Assembly: GCA_022447185.1 (NCBI GenBank)
Contig: JAKVAY010000047.1
Coordinates: 1 to 64,000 of the forward strand
DNA from: Fuerstiella sp.
Lineage (GTDB): Bacteria; Planctomycetota; Planctomycetia; Planctomycetales; Planctomycetaceae
DNA length: 64,000 nucleotides
Reading direction: 5' to 3'
Shown here: in pieces, positions 29,660-40,138 of the stretch
Layout of the letters: the number at the start of each line of letters is the position of its first letter
Position numbering within the stretch: position 1 is the stretch's first letter
The notes under the pieces: model-generated
Databases searched by the model: none
Seen by the model: the letters and a program-made list of their open reading frames with translations, nothing else
What the model was told of the DNA's origin: nothing
Translations under genes and position numbers: made by a program

Positions 29660-30371
29660 GGAAACCCCCAATTCGTGGGTCGCTGCTATCGCATCCTGGA
29701 CAGTCAACGACGACCCGATTTAAGAAATTCACCAAAATCCCTGCTCGGTTACACCTGACCCGCATCCCAAAAGCAAAGGATCAGCCGGTTTGCGATCTCC
29801 TGAATCCTGCGACCCCATCCGGAAAAACAGTCATATTTGGTTTGGTTTTGATTCCACTGTCACCCAAAGACATTGGAACCGAGAACACGAGAAACTGAAA
29901 GACAGTTTCACCATCGCAGTCCAACTCAAACACTCCGACTGAAATTACAGAATTTAACGCAAATCGCGTCAAGATCGGATATTCAGATTCACAGCACCAC
30001 GGGAACCCAGCTTCTCATACCACTGTAGCTTCCGGCAATTCATGCGAACAAGCCGAGCGGCAGATGTAATCATACCCATGTTGAACAACCGACCCAATTG
30101 TTCCACTTATTCCGGACCAGTTGCAATAGCTGTTCTACGATCTCTTGGTAGATTCTCACCTGTCATACCCCAGAAATTCTCAGATTCTCCAGTATCGTAC
30201 TGTGAGTCTTGTGAGGAATGCGGCGTTCCCTTCTGTGATGCCTTTTCTTGCGTTTAAGTTTGAAATGGTCCCATGAAAACAGCCGCGATCTGGTTAACGC
30301 TGTTCTGCTTTATTCGCACGGGCAATAGCTGGGTGAATATGAAGCATTTTTTATGTATTTAAATCAGGGAA
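29660..30371. other. 712-nt stretch with no recognised gene
   Basis: Only short frames without any domain I recognise. It separates the FabF-like gene from the sialidase pseudogene. I see no strong hairpin or promoter. Confidence 0.5.
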
Positions 30372-31014
30372 AGAGGGGTATTCCTGCTATCAGACTCCTT
30401 CTCTGATGGTGATGAAAAGTGGAGCATTCCCGGCAGTTTGCGAGGGGCGTGCTGATGGAGGTGGGTTGACCGGCAACGTGGATCTCGTGTGTAAGCGTAG
30501 TGTGGATTATGGGTTGACTGGGTCCCAACGGGGCATGATTGCAGATTTGGACAGGAATACGGTGGGTAACCAGTCGGTGCTGGTCGATGGCCAAACGGGC
30601 GTGGTGTGGATTGCGCACTCGGTCAGTCCGGGAGAGGAATTGGAGGAGGCGATCACGCGAGGAAAAACGAAAGACTCCACCTGTGTCTTCGTGACGCACA
30701 GCAAAGATGAGGGGCCGACGCGGAGCATGCGCGCGACCTTTTTTACGGCAATGAAACGTACCGGCTGCACGTGGAATGCCGGCACACTGCTACTGCGCCG
30801 TGGTGACAGCCAATATTCCAGTCTGGCCCTTCTTGCCAACGGTCAGGTGGCGCACATTACGACTGCTGGGCGAAAGCAAACTACCAATTGTACTTCACTA
30901 CGTTCGGCATTGACGCGGCTCGGTAACTCAATAACCCGCACCATTGATCTCGTACTGTCACTCAGCGTTTGCAGTGGTCGAGCGACTGTCAGGGGAAGCT
31001 ATTATCGCTCGTAA
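30372..31014 (+). pseudogene. Decayed exo-sialidase (BNR-repeat) gene
   Basis: The frame 30406-31014 reads FPAVCEGRADGGG, GNVDLVCKRSVDYG, NTVGNQSVLVDGQTGVVWIA, CVFVTHSKDEGPT and YSSLALLANGQ. These match, in order, the sialidase pattern LLAFCEGR..GG, DIDLVLKRS.D.G, NTVGNP..VVD..TG.IWL, VFVTHS.DDG.TW and AYSSL..L.DG. A piece of the preceding YRIPA motif (GIPAI at 30377-30391) is in another frame, the catalytic central part is missing between about 30780 and 30810, and there is no signal peptide. It is therefore a frame-shifted, internally deleted remnant, not a working enzyme. Confidence 0.65.
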
Positions 31015-31097
31015 TCTTTTCGATTACGGTGAGGTTATGCCTTGTTTCCGAACCGGTTGAAGAGATGCCAATCCGAGGCCAGCCTGATGACAGTCTG

Positions 31098-34000
31098 CTA
31101 CGCAGGCTGACTGCTGTTTCGGTTCATCAGCCAGATCAGGACAGGACTGGCGACGTAAACTGAACTGTAAGTACCAACCAGAATTCCCAGAGTCAGACAG
31201 AAGGCAAATCCGTGAATCCCCTCTCCTCCGATGACATAGAGGATCCCTACAACAATAAATGTCGTCAGTGATGTCAACAATGTTCGAGACAGTGTCTGAT
31301 TGAGCGACGTGTTAACAATCTCCGCCGTAAGGTCCGGATTTTTACCGCGTACTTCACGAATTCGGTCGAACACAACAATCGTATCGTTCAGCGAGTAGCC
31401 AACAATGGTCAGAAAAGCAGCAACCATCGGCAGGTTGATACGGAAGTCAATCAGCATCAGACTTCTGCCAATGGGATGACCACCGGCCCAGGAAGCCACT
31501 GCCACCATACCCAGTACGATCAGGACGTCGTGAGTCAGAGCAACAACGGCAGCCAGGCCAAATGTGATCCGTTGAAAGCGAAACCAGATGTATCCAACGA
31601 TCGCAATTAAGCTCACGATGATTGCCATGATTGCGGACTGCTTCATTTCGCTGGCCACAGCGCTGGCAAATGTATTGACTTCATCAAACAGCGGGCTCGA
31701 TTTCAGTCTGGACTGCATATCGGAAAGAACGCTCTCCAAATCATCCGAGGATACTACGTCCAGTGTGCGTACCGTTACCTTGTCGAATTTTCGGACACTC
31801 TGCGCAGTTGCTTCCATGCCGCTGCCTGAGAGTCCGGAAATGTCGAACAGTGACGATGCATCTTCGAATTGGTTGCCGTCCGACGAATTGAGTGTCTGCA
31901 GTGTTGATTCAAGGTTGTCACGAATCGTTCCCTCAGCGACTTCGGCTGAGAATGTGATAACCGAGGCAGAACCGCCGTTGAACCGACGATTTTGACTGGC
32001 TTCCAGTGAATCGTCACCTTCTGCAAAATCCACGGTCTTCACAGGGGTAAAGCTCATCGTCACTTTACGCAGTTGCATCGCGTCCGTCGCCTCGAACGCC
32101 GTGTTGACTTTCTGACTCACACGGTCCTCAGCCGACAATTTCGACGCTCTGGTCTCCTCAGAATCCGTCTCCGAAGTTCTCAGGCGAAAATGCATTCCGG
32201 CCTGACCTGCTTCTTCGCCGGCGAGCGTCAGGCGTTCGACCGTGAAATTCTCTTCAAACTGCTTACTCAGAACATCTCGGACTGCATCGGTTTCAGCCAC
32301 CTCTTCCAGCTGGAACGTCACCATCGTCCCTCCGGTGAAATCAATATCGTAATTCCTGGCGCCACGTGTAAAAAATGCGGTCAAGCCAATTCCAATCAGG
32401 ACCACAGACAGCATTGCAGCGACAACACGTTTGCCAACAAAGTCCCAGTTGGTTTCGCCGACGAAGCTGAACATCGCCAGTTTTTTGATCCAGCGTTTCT
32501 TTTCAGCAATGTCAAAGATCGTACGGCTCACAAACAGTGCTGTGAACATACTCATCACGATACCGATGAACAGAGTGACGGCAAAACCACGTACCTGATC
32601 GGTACCGATCATGAACAGGATCACTGCCGTCAGCAGTGTCGTCAGATTGGCATCGATAATCGTGGAAAGCGCTTTGGAGAATCCATTGCGAATAGCCATT
32701 CGGAGGCTCGAACCTCGTCGTTGCTCCTCACGAATTCGCTCGAAGATTAAAACATTCGCGTCCACTGCCATGCCGATCGTCAGCACGAGTCCCGCCAGTC
32801 CGGGAAGCGTGAATGTGGCTTCGATGAGCATCATTGTTGACAGGACCAGCACCAGGTTCATGATCAGGCAGAGAATCGCAATCAATCCGGCGGCACGGTA
32901 GTACAGGAGCATGAAGCCGACGACAGAGACCGCAGCAATCATGATCGCCTGAATTCCCTTGTTCCGAACATCTTCGCCAAGTGTTGGATCGACAGTCGCT
33001 TCGCTCAGCGGCTTGGGATTAATGGGAACTTCCAGAGCACCAGCGTTCAGGACACTGGTCAGCTCGCGGGCTTCGTCCGGCGTGAAGTCACCTGTAATCT
33101 GGCCACTGGATGTAATCGTGTCACGGATCGCCGGGGCGCTTTGAACGTGTCCGTCAAGCACAATTGCCAGACCTCGCTCCGGATGCCCGGCGCGAGGCTT
33201 ATGACGCCCGGTGAGCTGACCAAACAGGTAAGCTCCCTGCTGGTTGAATCGGAATGTGACCATCTGCGTCCCGTTGTCAGGGTTAAGTGCAGTTCCGGCA
33301 GATGTCAGATACTTTCCGCTGACCCGCTGTTCTTTCGGGTCTACCAGCAAAAGATATTCTTGCGTTTCATACTCTTCCATGCCGGTTTCGGTCGGTCGTT
33401 CGGCCTTGACGCTGCGCCGCACGGCGTCGCTTCGTTGCAGGAACTGTGGTTCATTGTTTTTGAGGTAGGCCGGCATCCATCTGGCCTCCACGTTACCACT
33501 TGCTGGGTTTCGCAGATCTTTAGTAGCGTTATCCAGTTTTTCCGCCCTGACCACGATATCTTGGTCTTCTTGATGGTGGGCAGTGATGTAGAATTCAAGG
33601 GTCCCGAGGCGGACAATCTTGGCTTTGATTGCGTCAACGGTTGCCGGATCCTTTCCGGGGACAATGACTTCAATTCGATCGGCGCCCACCCGCCGGACGG
33701 TGATCTCTTCCTGACCGGACGGATTGATCCGGATCCCCACTGCTCCGACCATCTTGTCCATGAGAGCGTCCGTGATTGGTTTTTCTTCCGAATGCTCTAC
33801 CTCGTAAACCAGGTTTGCGCCACCGGCCAGATCAATGCCGAGTCTGAGTATTTCGTCAAGCGGCTTATCGCCGGACCAGGCGAGTGCCAACGGTGCGACG
33901 GCGATTGACAGAGCGAGGAGACATGCACTAATTCGTCCGGCGTACTCCTTCATTTTCAGCGCCTGGGCAATGACAACGCCAAGAAACACTGGCAGTCCAA

Positions 34001-34205
34001 GAATCAGGATGACCTTTAGGAAAACCAGGGCTGCCGCGACAGCGTCACTAACACCGCTGCCTGCAGCATTCGTGGCCTCACCGGCCACAGCCCCAACATC
34101 CGGAGCATTTTCCGCGACCTTGCTGACCGCGTTCGTAACCGCATCTGTAGCGGTCTCGGAAGCCTGTATTGCCAGTGTGAACAACGCGTTCCATGGGTTG
34201 ATCAT
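31098..34205 (-). CDS. secDF: Fused protein translocase subunits SecD-SecF
   Basis: 1035-residue inner-membrane protein that uses the proton gradient to help proteins leave SecYEG on the periplasmic side. A hydrophobic N-terminal region precedes the first SecD helix; LGIDLAGGANLVYEVE is the D1 motif, the periplasmic P1 domain follows, then the D4 region AGLVLTIGMAVDANVLIFERI. SecF starts at about residue 590 with YDIDFTGGTMVTF and ends with the matching TIVGYSLNDTIVVFDRIREV. About twelve membrane segments. Fusion of SecD and SecF is seen in several phyla. It follows yajC by 122 nt in the classical tgt-yajC-secDF order. Confidence 0.96.
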   Translation of the reverse strand: MINPWNALFTLAIQASETATDAVTNAVSKVAENAPDVGAVAGEATNAAGSGVSDAVAAALVFLKVILILGLPVFLGVVIAQALKMKEYAGRISACLLALSIAVAPLALAWSGDKPLDEILRLGIDLAGGANLVYEVEHSEEKPITDALMDKMVGAVGIRINPSGQEEITVRRVGADRIEVIVPGKDPATVDAIKAKIVRLGTLEFYITAHHQEDQDIVVRAEKLDNATKDLRNPASGNVEARWMPAYLKNNEPQFLQRSDAVRRSVKAERPTETGMEEYETQEYLLLVDPKEQRVSGKYLTSAGTALNPDNGTQMVTFRFNQQGAYLFGQLTGRHKPRAGHPERGLAIVLDGHVQSAPAIRDTITSSGQITGDFTPDEARELTSVLNAGALEVPINPKPLSEATVDPTLGEDVRNKGIQAIMIAAVSVVGFMLLYYRAAGLIAILCLIMNLVLVLSTMMLIEATFTLPGLAGLVLTIGMAVDANVLIFERIREEQRRGSSLRMAIRNGFSKALSTIIDANLTTLLTAVILFMIGTDQVRGFAVTLFIGIVMSMFTALFVSRTIFDIAEKKRWIKKLAMFSFVGETNWDFVGKRVVAAMLSVVLIGIGLTAFFTRGARNYDIDFTGGTMVTFQLEEVAETDAVRDVLSKQFEENFTVERLTLAGEEAGQAGMHFRLRTSETDSEETRASKLSAEDRVSQKVNTAFEATDAMQLRKVTMSFTPVKTVDFAEGDDSLEASQNRRFNGGSASVITFSAEVAEGTIRDNLESTLQTLNSSDGNQFEDASSLFDISGLSGSGMEATAQSVRKFDKVTVRTLDVVSSDDLESVLSDMQSRLKSSPLFDEVNTFASAVASEMKQSAIMAIIVSLIAIVGYIWFRFQRITFGLAAVVALTHDVLIVLGMVAVASWAGGHPIGRSLMLIDFRINLPMVAAFLTIVGYSLNDTIVVFDRIREVRGKNPDLTAEIVNTSLNQTLSRTLLTSLTTFIVVGILYVIGGEGIHGFAFCLTLGILVGTYSSVYVASPVLIWLMNRNSSQPA

Positions 34206-34327
34206 CGACGATTATTCCTGATGTGGCCGGCGAGGGATGCCGGGTGATGGATGTCACGACATTCTGCCGTAACATTCTGAATTCATTTGTATAAATTCAT
34301 CTGTGTAACTCTGATCGAATGCGGCTG

Positions 34328-34729
34328 CTACTTTCCTGCGTCTTTCCTGTCGATGTGCAGCTCCTGAATACTGTTCCGCGTGAATCTGATCCGTGTGTTA
34401 TCGTCAGTTTTTAGTGTTACGCGGTCCTCAGAGACCTCAGCAACTGTGCCGATGATGCCGCCAACAGTGACGACCTTGTCATTCTTTTTCAAATTGGCCA
34501 GCAGCTGCTCGTGCAGCTGACGTTTTTCTTTCTGCGCTTTCACCTGCGGTCGCATGATGATGAAGTAGAAAACGATGCCGATAACAACCATCGGGATCAG
34601 CGACACCAGCGGATTTGGCTGTCCGGCGCCCGACGCACCTCCGTCACCGTTTTCAGCGGCACCCACATCGCCGACTTGTGCGATAGTCAGGAAGTCATTC
34701 AGACCCACGATGAATCGATTCCAACTCAT
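34328..34729 (-). CDS. yajC: Preprotein translocase subunit YajC
   Basis: 133-residue single-span membrane protein of the SecDF-YajC complex. After a Gly-rich linker the membrane helix LVSLIPMVVIGIVFYFIIMR leads into PQVKAQKEKRQLHEQLL and the conserved NDKVVTVGGIIGTV, then a small cytoplasmic beta domain. ATG at 34729 fits better than an earlier start at 34768. The N-terminal extension before the helix is longer than in E. coli YajC. Confidence 0.94.
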   Translation of the reverse strand: MSWNRFIVGLNDFLTIAQVGDVGAAENGDGGASGAGQPNPLVSLIPMVVIGIVFYFIIMRPQVKAQKEKRQLHEQLLANLKKNDKVVTVGGIIGTVAEVSEDRVTLKTDDNTRIRFTRNSIQELHIDRKDAGK

Positions 34730-34907
34730 TGTTTTCACCAATCGAGTCCGAACGGACCAGAAATTCATGTGTGAAGAACACTTCGGAACGCGGCAAATTC
34801 TTCACTGGATCATGGGATTGTCATCAGGCGGAGCATTGCCCGAATATGTCGCCTGCCAATACGACTGATCTCCTGCCCGTGACACGACTTCTGCAAAAAC
34901 GCGAATC

Positions 34908-36029
34908 TTAGGTCTGCCTGTTCCACTGGGCAAGGTGATTCGCCCTGAACTCAGTCACTGTACCGCTGTTTACTGCAATTCGGAGTTCACGCACCAGCTT
35001 CTGGTAAAACGCGGTGTTATGGAGAGACAACAGGATGGGACCCAGCATTTCCCCGGCGATAAACAGATGTCTGAGATAAGCTCTGGAATATCGCCGACAG
35101 GCAGTGCAGCAACATTCTGAGTCCAGCGGCGTCTCGTCTCTCGCATGGATCGCATTCCGCAGGCGAATCGCTCCAGTGCTGGTGAATGCCATTGCGTTGC
35201 GCCCGTGACGCGTTGGCATTACACAGTCAAAAAGATCGATTCCTCGGCTGACTGCTTCAATCAGATCCGTGGGCGTTCCAACCCCCATCAGATATCTGGG
35301 TCGGTCGTCCGGAAGCTGTGGCACAGTAAAATCCAGCGTTCTGTACATGTCAGAGGGTGGTTCGCCGACACTTAATCCGCCGACGGCATATCCAGGGAAG
35401 TTGAGAGGAACCAGTCCTGCAGCCGATCGTATCCGCAGAGCTTCATCGGTACCGCCCTGAACAATTCCAAACAGGGCCTGGTCGGTTCTTTTTTGGGCAT
35501 CTCGACATCGCTGAGCCCACAGTGTTGTCCTGTCCACTGCCGTCCGCAGCCGTTCCGGAGAGTCATCAGCCGGAGCACATTCGTCCAGGCACATAATGCA
35601 GTCGGCCCCCAGATCCTCCTGAATCCGGATAGCCCGTTCTGGTGATAATTCCAGCAGGCTGCCATCGATATGCGATCGGAAGACGGCTTTCTCATCGTCG
35701 AGTTGTCGAAGCTGAGCAAGGCTGAAAACCTGAAATCCGCCGCTGTCAGTGAGAATCGGGCCGTCCCAGTCCATGAAACGGTGCAGTCCCCCAAGGTCAC
35801 GCACCAGTTCGGAACCTGGGCGCAATGCCAAATGGTAGGTGTTTGCCAGCACCATTTGAACACCGACCAGTCGAAGCTGTTCCGGCAGCAGGCCTTTTAC
35901 TGTGCCCAAAGTGCCAACCGGCATGAATGCCGGAGTTTCGACTTTACCATGAGGCGTCGACCACCGGCCGGCGCGTGCAGAGGTGCCGGAATCGACAGCT
36001 TCCAGTTCGAATGAAAATGCACTGGCCAC
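34908..36029 (-). CDS. tgt: tRNA-guanine transglycosylase
   Basis: 373-residue enzyme exchanging guanine 34 for preQ1 in tRNAs with GUN anticodons. [28 protein letters not shown] (base-binding Asp), [23 protein letters not shown] and [13 protein letters not shown] (nucleophilic Asp) are present, as are the zinc ligands [18 protein letters not shown] near the C-terminus. The start seems to be GTG at 36029; no in-frame ATG precedes the conserved part. Upstream of yajC, as in many bacteria. Confidence 0.96.
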   Translation of the reverse strand: MASAFSFELEAVDSGTSARAGRWSTPHGKVETPAFMPVGTLGTVKGLLPEQLRLVGVQMVLANTYHLALRPGSELVRDLGGLHRFMDWDGPILTDSGGFQVFSLAQLRQLDDEKAVFRSHIDGSLLELSPERAIRIQEDLGADCIMCLDECAPADDSPERLRTAVDRTTLWAQRCRDAQKRTDQALFGIVQGGTDEALRIRSAAGLVPLNFPGYAVGGLSVGEPPSDMYRTLDFTVPQLPDDRPRYLMGVGTPTDLIEAVSRGIDLFDCVMPTRHGRNAMAFTSTGAIRLRNAIHARDETPLDSECCCTACRRYSRAYLRHLFIAGEMLGPILLSLHNTAFYQKLVRELRIAVNSGTVTEFRANHLAQWNRQT

Positions 36030-36112
36030 AGAGTTGAGGATGCAGGGTGGTGGATTGAAGGCCGAGAGTTCCGGATGCAGAGTGGCAATTCCAAACGAGA
36101 CCGGACAAAACT

Positions 36113-38077
36113 TTATGGGCTGCCGGTTTGCAGAGACTCCTGTCTGCTGTCCCGCGTCAGCAAAGAAACGATGATCAGAGTCACAAATCCCAGGGGAATC
36201 GTAACGATGCCCGGCTGGGTAAACGGTGTGTAACCTCCCGAATCAATGCCGTAAACCTTCTGAAATGTGTCTGCACTGAGCAGAATCCAGCCCAGCGATG
36301 ACGTCATCCCTGTGATGATTGCCGCGATCACGCCCTGCCGGGTTGCACCCCGCCAAAACAGAATCATAATCAACGCAGGCAGATTGGCCGATGCTGCAAC
36401 ACTGAATGCCCAGCCAACAAGGTAGCTGACATTCAGTCCTTTGAAGACAATCCCCAGTACGATTGCAATTCCACCGACAAAGACAGAAGCGATTTTGGCC
36501 ACCCGTACCTGTTGTGCATCCGTCAGAGGATGACTGCGAAAATTGTTGACGAGGTCGTGGGTGACGGCACCGGCGGAGGCCAGAATCAATCCGCTCACCG
36601 TCCCGAGGACCGTTGTGAACGCGATCGCAGAGATTGCAGCGAACAGCCAGGTGTTCATGCTTCTCGCCAGCAGAGGGGCTGCCATATTGGAATTCGTAAC
36701 ATCCATGGCACCGCTGGTCATTGCTCCCAAACCAAGATAAAGCGTCAGTATGTAAAAGAATCCAATACTGGCGATGCCGACGATCGTGCTTTTCCGAGCA
36801 CTCTGCTCATCCTTGACTGTGTAATAACGAATCAGGATGTGTGGCAGCGACGCTGTGCCGCAAAAAAGGGCCAGCATCAACGAGATGAAATTCAGCCTTC
36901 CCCAAAAATTCGTGCCGCGGATTCCTGCAAATCGTGGATGTTCGCCGGGACGGAGGATATGGCTGCCCGGAGTTTCCTTCTGATAATAGACTGTTGTTGT
37001 TGTATCGTCAGAGACTTTCACAGTCTTGCTGCGCCACAGCACAACTTTACTATTCTGGAGGATGCTGAAAAATGAACCCAGACCGACGGGGCCGGTTGAT
37101 TTCTGTTCATTCGGAAGTTGGCTGATAAATCCGACGGGATGCAGTTCGGCTTCTCCCTTTTTTGTGCCCAGCGTTTCACCGTTGACGAGGTCAGGCTGAC
37201 CGGTCTGTTTTGTGATGCTTTGTGCTTCCACAACATTGACCGATTCCACACCGTTTTCGGACTCAAGGAACCAGTACGTAATCCGATCCGAGTCAGCGTC
37301 CTTAAGCCGCAGGAATTCCGGTGAATCTTTCCAGGCTCCTTCCGGCTTCACGATTCGCCGACCACCTAATTCAGGAATCGGTACGTCATATGATTTGAGA
37401 ACAGAGCGTGGTGCTTTCCATGTCGTGAATTGGTAACCGTCTTCACCACCACTTTTGACTTCGAATCCACGGTCAAGAATGAGCCAGGTGAGAATTGCGC
37501 TGAAAATGACCAGCAGTGACCCCTTCAGAAACTGCACCCATGTGGTCGACACCATTCCGGCTGTCACCACAATCATGATCACCACGGCACCAACCAACAG
37601 GACTCCCTGCCAGTGTTCAAACCCCAGCAGCGGTTGTACGAGGACTCCGGCACCGACCATCTGGGGAATCAGATAAAAGATGCTGACCGCCAGAGTACTG
37701 ATACCGGCTGCGGTGCGAATTCCTCGCGAATTGAATCTGGCATCGAGTGCATCGGCGAACGTGAACTTGCCGAGTCGCTTCATTGGTTCGGCAACAACAA
37801 ACAGCGCGACAATCCAGCCGGCCAGATATCCGATTGAGTACAGGAATCCGTCATAGCCGTAGAACGCAATCATTCCACAGATGCCGAGGAACGAAGCAGC
37901 CGACAGATAATCGCCTGCAAACGCGATGCCGTTCACGAACCACGGAATTTCACCGTGCGCTGCGAAATACCCAGCCGATGATTTTGCTTTTCGACCGAGC
38001 CAGAAACTGAGTCCAAGTGTGAATCCCACAAACAGAAAGAACAGGACAACTGCTTCCGATGCCGCTTCGTAAATCAC
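36113..38077 (-). CDS. Sodium:solute symporter of the acetate permease (ActP) type with a large loop insertion
   Basis: 654-residue inner-membrane protein of the SSS family. [23 protein letters not shown] and [12 protein letters not shown] match the cation/acetate symporter branch; about 13 membrane segments. A hydrophilic insertion of over 100 residues (roughly 230-390) lies between two central membrane segments and makes it much longer than E. coli ActP (549). The start is GTG at 38077, overlapping the DUF485 stop as GTGA and preceded by a near-perfect AAGGAGGT; the frame upstream is not coding. Paired with DUF485, as in the yjcH-actP arrangement. Confidence 0.9.
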   Translation of the reverse strand: MIYEAASEAVVLFFLFVGFTLGLSFWLGRKAKSSAGYFAAHGEIPWFVNGIAFAGDYLSAASFLGICGMIAFYGYDGFLYSIGYLAGWIVALFVVAEPMKRLGKFTFADALDARFNSRGIRTAAGISTLAVSIFYLIPQMVGAGVLVQPLLGFEHWQGVLLVGAVVIMIVVTAGMVSTTWVQFLKGSLLVIFSAILTWLILDRGFEVKSGGEDGYQFTTWKAPRSVLKSYDVPIPELGGRRIVKPEGAWKDSPEFLRLKDADSDRITYWFLESENGVESVNVVEAQSITKQTGQPDLVNGETLGTKKGEAELHPVGFISQLPNEQKSTGPVGLGSFFSILQNSKVVLWRSKTVKVSDDTTTTVYYQKETPGSHILRPGEHPRFAGIRGTNFWGRLNFISLMLALFCGTASLPHILIRYYTVKDEQSARKSTIVGIASIGFFYILTLYLGLGAMTSGAMDVTNSNMAAPLLARSMNTWLFAAISAIAFTTVLGTVSGLILASAGAVTHDLVNNFRSHPLTDAQQVRVAKIASVFVGGIAIVLGIVFKGLNVSYLVGWAFSVAASANLPALIMILFWRGATRQGVIAAIITGMTSSLGWILLSADTFQKVYGIDSGGYTPFTQPGIVTIPLGFVTLIIVSLLTRDSRQESLQTGSP

Positions 38078-38400
38078 ACGGCACCTCCTTGATTTTCGGA
38101 GTTCGTCTGCTTGTCGCGCTGTCCGGCAAGAAACCCGTACACGATGGAAAGTACGAAGGCGATGATGATCAGGGTAAATCCATAAAGGATCGCCAGATTC
38201 AAGCCAGCCAGCGGAGTCCAGTCCATGAATTGAGGAGCTGCGGCGTTGATCAGTACAAAGCCGGTGTAGATCACCAGGTAGACGCAGAACAGCGTCAGCC
38301 CGAGCGGATTGCTGCGTGTTTCCATCAAGGGGTTCCGGAGGTGGTGATTGTCGAGCCAAGCAGCATAGGACAAACGCTCACGAATCGCGAGCACCGTCAT
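38074..38400 (-). CDS. DUF485 membrane protein (YjcH-like)
   Basis: 108-residue inner-membrane protein with two predicted helices (LTLFCVYLVIYTGFVLINAA and LNLAILYGFTLIIIAFVLSI). RNPLMETRSNPLGLTL before the first helix is the DUF485 pattern. The family is nearly always encoded directly before acetate-type sodium symporters, as here, with a GTGA overlap, and is presumed to aid the transporter. ATG at 38400 is preferred; in-frame ATGs at 38412 and 38433 are possible. Confidence 0.88.
   Translation of the reverse strand: MTVLAIRERLSYAAWLDNHHLRNPLMETRSNPLGLTLFCVYLVIYTGFVLINAAAPQFMDWTPLAGLNLAILYGFTLIIIAFVLSIVYGFLAGQRDKQTNSENQGGAV
38083..38090 (-). promoter_or_regulatory. Strong Shine-Dalgarno of the symporter gene
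   Basis: AAGGAGGT on the minus strand, five bases before GTG at 38077. It lies inside the end of the DUF485 gene and settles the GTG start of the symporter. Few genes in this window have such a good site. Confidence 0.85.
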
Positions 38401-38693
38401 TTTACGGGGCATTCGAAAGTGGCGTAATATCATGCAGCGAACGACGAGTCTATTCCTGCAGACGAATTGCGAAAGGTACTCCACCTGAATGTCTTTTGAC
38501 GCACATCGGGATTCATGCAGAGCCGTTGGCCATGTGATTTGTCGCAGGATCCAAAAAAATGGTTATGACCGATTTGTCAAATCTAAGAACAGGAGTCATG
38601 ACTTCCGTTGATCGGCAAATCTGAACTCTTATGACTGTGGCTATGATTACGAACCTCCAAAACGATCCTTTGAGGATGCACGACGCGGTCGCA

Positions 38694-40136
38694 TTACGTT
38701 AAGACAGAATCGACCACCTGGCCGTGGACATCGGTGAGGCGGAAGTCCCGTCCCTGGTAACGATAGGTGAGTTGTTCATGATCAATCCCCATCAGATGGA
38801 GAATGGTCGCCTGCAGGTCATGGACGTGTACGGGGTTTTCGACTGGCATGTAGCCGAGTTCATCCGTTTTACCGTAGGAATAACCACGCTTCACGCCAGC
38901 GCCAGCCAGCCAGACCGTAAACGCGTGCTGATGGTGATCGCGGCCGATGTAGATCTGACTGCGACCTTCAGCCATGGGTGTGCGTCCGAATTCACCTCCC
39001 CACACAACCAGTGTGTCCTCGAGCAATCCACGTTGCTTCAGGTCGATGATCAGCGCGGCCGTTGCCTGATCCGTTTGTTGACAACGTTCCACGAAACTGT
39101 AGCGCAGGCTTTCACCTCGATCCTGTCCGTGTGAGTCCCAGCCCCAGTGATAAAGCTGGACAAAACGGACACCACTTTCTACCAGCCTTCGGGCCAGCAG
39201 GCAGTTGTTGGCGAAGGACCTCCGTCCTGGCTCGATTCCGTACAGTTTATGGATGTATTCAGGTTCCCGATCCATCGCCATTAATTCCGGAACACTGCGC
39301 TGCATCCTGTAGGCAAGTTCGAATTGTTCAATTCTCGTTCTGATTGCGGGATTTCCAACTGACCGAAGTCTCAGTTCATTCAGCGCTCGAATTCGGTCAA
39401 TTGTCATCCGGCGCTGCCGATGACTCATCCCTTTCGGATCGTTGAGGTAAAGGACGGGATCTCCCTGTGATCGCAGCCGTACTCCCTGGTGAATGCCGGG
39501 CAGAAAACCATTACCCCACAGAGACGTGCCGCCGCTTGGCCCGCGTTTGCCGGACATCAGTACCACGAACGCCGGCAAATCCTGATTTTCGGTGCCCAGA
39601 CCGTAGGACAGCCAGGCTCCCATACTGGGACGACCCAGAATGGGTGAGCCGGTTTGCATGAACAACTGTGCCGGAGCATGATTGAATTGATCTGTCTGCA
39701 TTGACTTCACAAAGCAGAGGTCGTCAGCAATTCCGGCAAGGTGAGGAACATGCTCAGACATCGTGGCACCGCACTGACCATGACGACCGAATTTGAACGG
39801 TGTGCCCAGGAGTTTGGGATGTCCCTTAATGAACGCGAATCGCTGTCCTTCATGGAATTCGGCAGGACACAACTGGCCGTCCAGCGCTGACAGTTTCGGT
39901 TTATAATCAAACAGATCCAGCTGGGACGGTCCTCCCGCCATGTGGAGGTAGATGATACGCTTGGCCCGTGCCGGAAACTCGCTTCTCTGTGGCACTGTCG
40001 GATTTGGCGGTGCCGTCAGCGGTGTTCCAAATGTGTCATTCCCCATTAACGATGACAGTGCTGCCGCGCCCATACCAGTCGGGCAGTTCGACAGGAACCA
40101 GCGTCGAGTATTTTCAAGCAGGCTGAATCGGTCCAT
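38694..40136 (-). CDS. DUF1501 family protein
   Basis: 480-residue protein of the alkaline phosphatase/sulfatase-like DUF1501 family. NTRRWFLSNCPTGMGAAAL at the N-terminus is a twin-arginine-like export signal. Blocks: YLHMAGGPSQLDLFDYKP, AWLSYGLGTENQDLPAFVV, ARRLVESGVRFVQLYHWGWD, VWGGEFGRTPMAEGR and IGRDHH. Its ATG is 3 nt after the stop of the DUF1549/DUF1553 gene, so the pair is co-translated, the same arrangement as at 0.5-4.4 kb. Confidence 0.92.
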   Translation of the reverse strand: MDRFSLLENTRRWFLSNCPTGMGAAALSSLMGNDTFGTPLTAPPNPTVPQRSEFPARAKRIIYLHMAGGPSQLDLFDYKPKLSALDGQLCPAEFHEGQRFAFIKGHPKLLGTPFKFGRHGQCGATMSEHVPHLAGIADDLCFVKSMQTDQFNHAPAQLFMQTGSPILGRPSMGAWLSYGLGTENQDLPAFVVLMSGKRGPSGGTSLWGNGFLPGIHQGVRLRSQGDPVLYLNDPKGMSHRQRRMTIDRIRALNELRLRSVGNPAIRTRIEQFELAYRMQRSVPELMAMDREPEYIHKLYGIEPGRRSFANNCLLARRLVESGVRFVQLYHWGWDSHGQDRGESLRYSFVERCQQTDQATAALIIDLKQRGLLEDTLVVWGGEFGRTPMAEGRSQIYIGRDHHQHAFTVWLAGAGVKRGYSYGKTDELGYMPVENPVHVHDLQATILHLMGIDHEQLTYRYQGRDFRLTDVHGQVVDSVLT

Positions 40137-40138
40137 GC

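Noticed and set aside
38078-38359. N-terminal extension of the symporter frame
   Set aside because: It overlaps DUF485 in another frame; the strong Shine-Dalgarno and GTG at 38077 give the true start.
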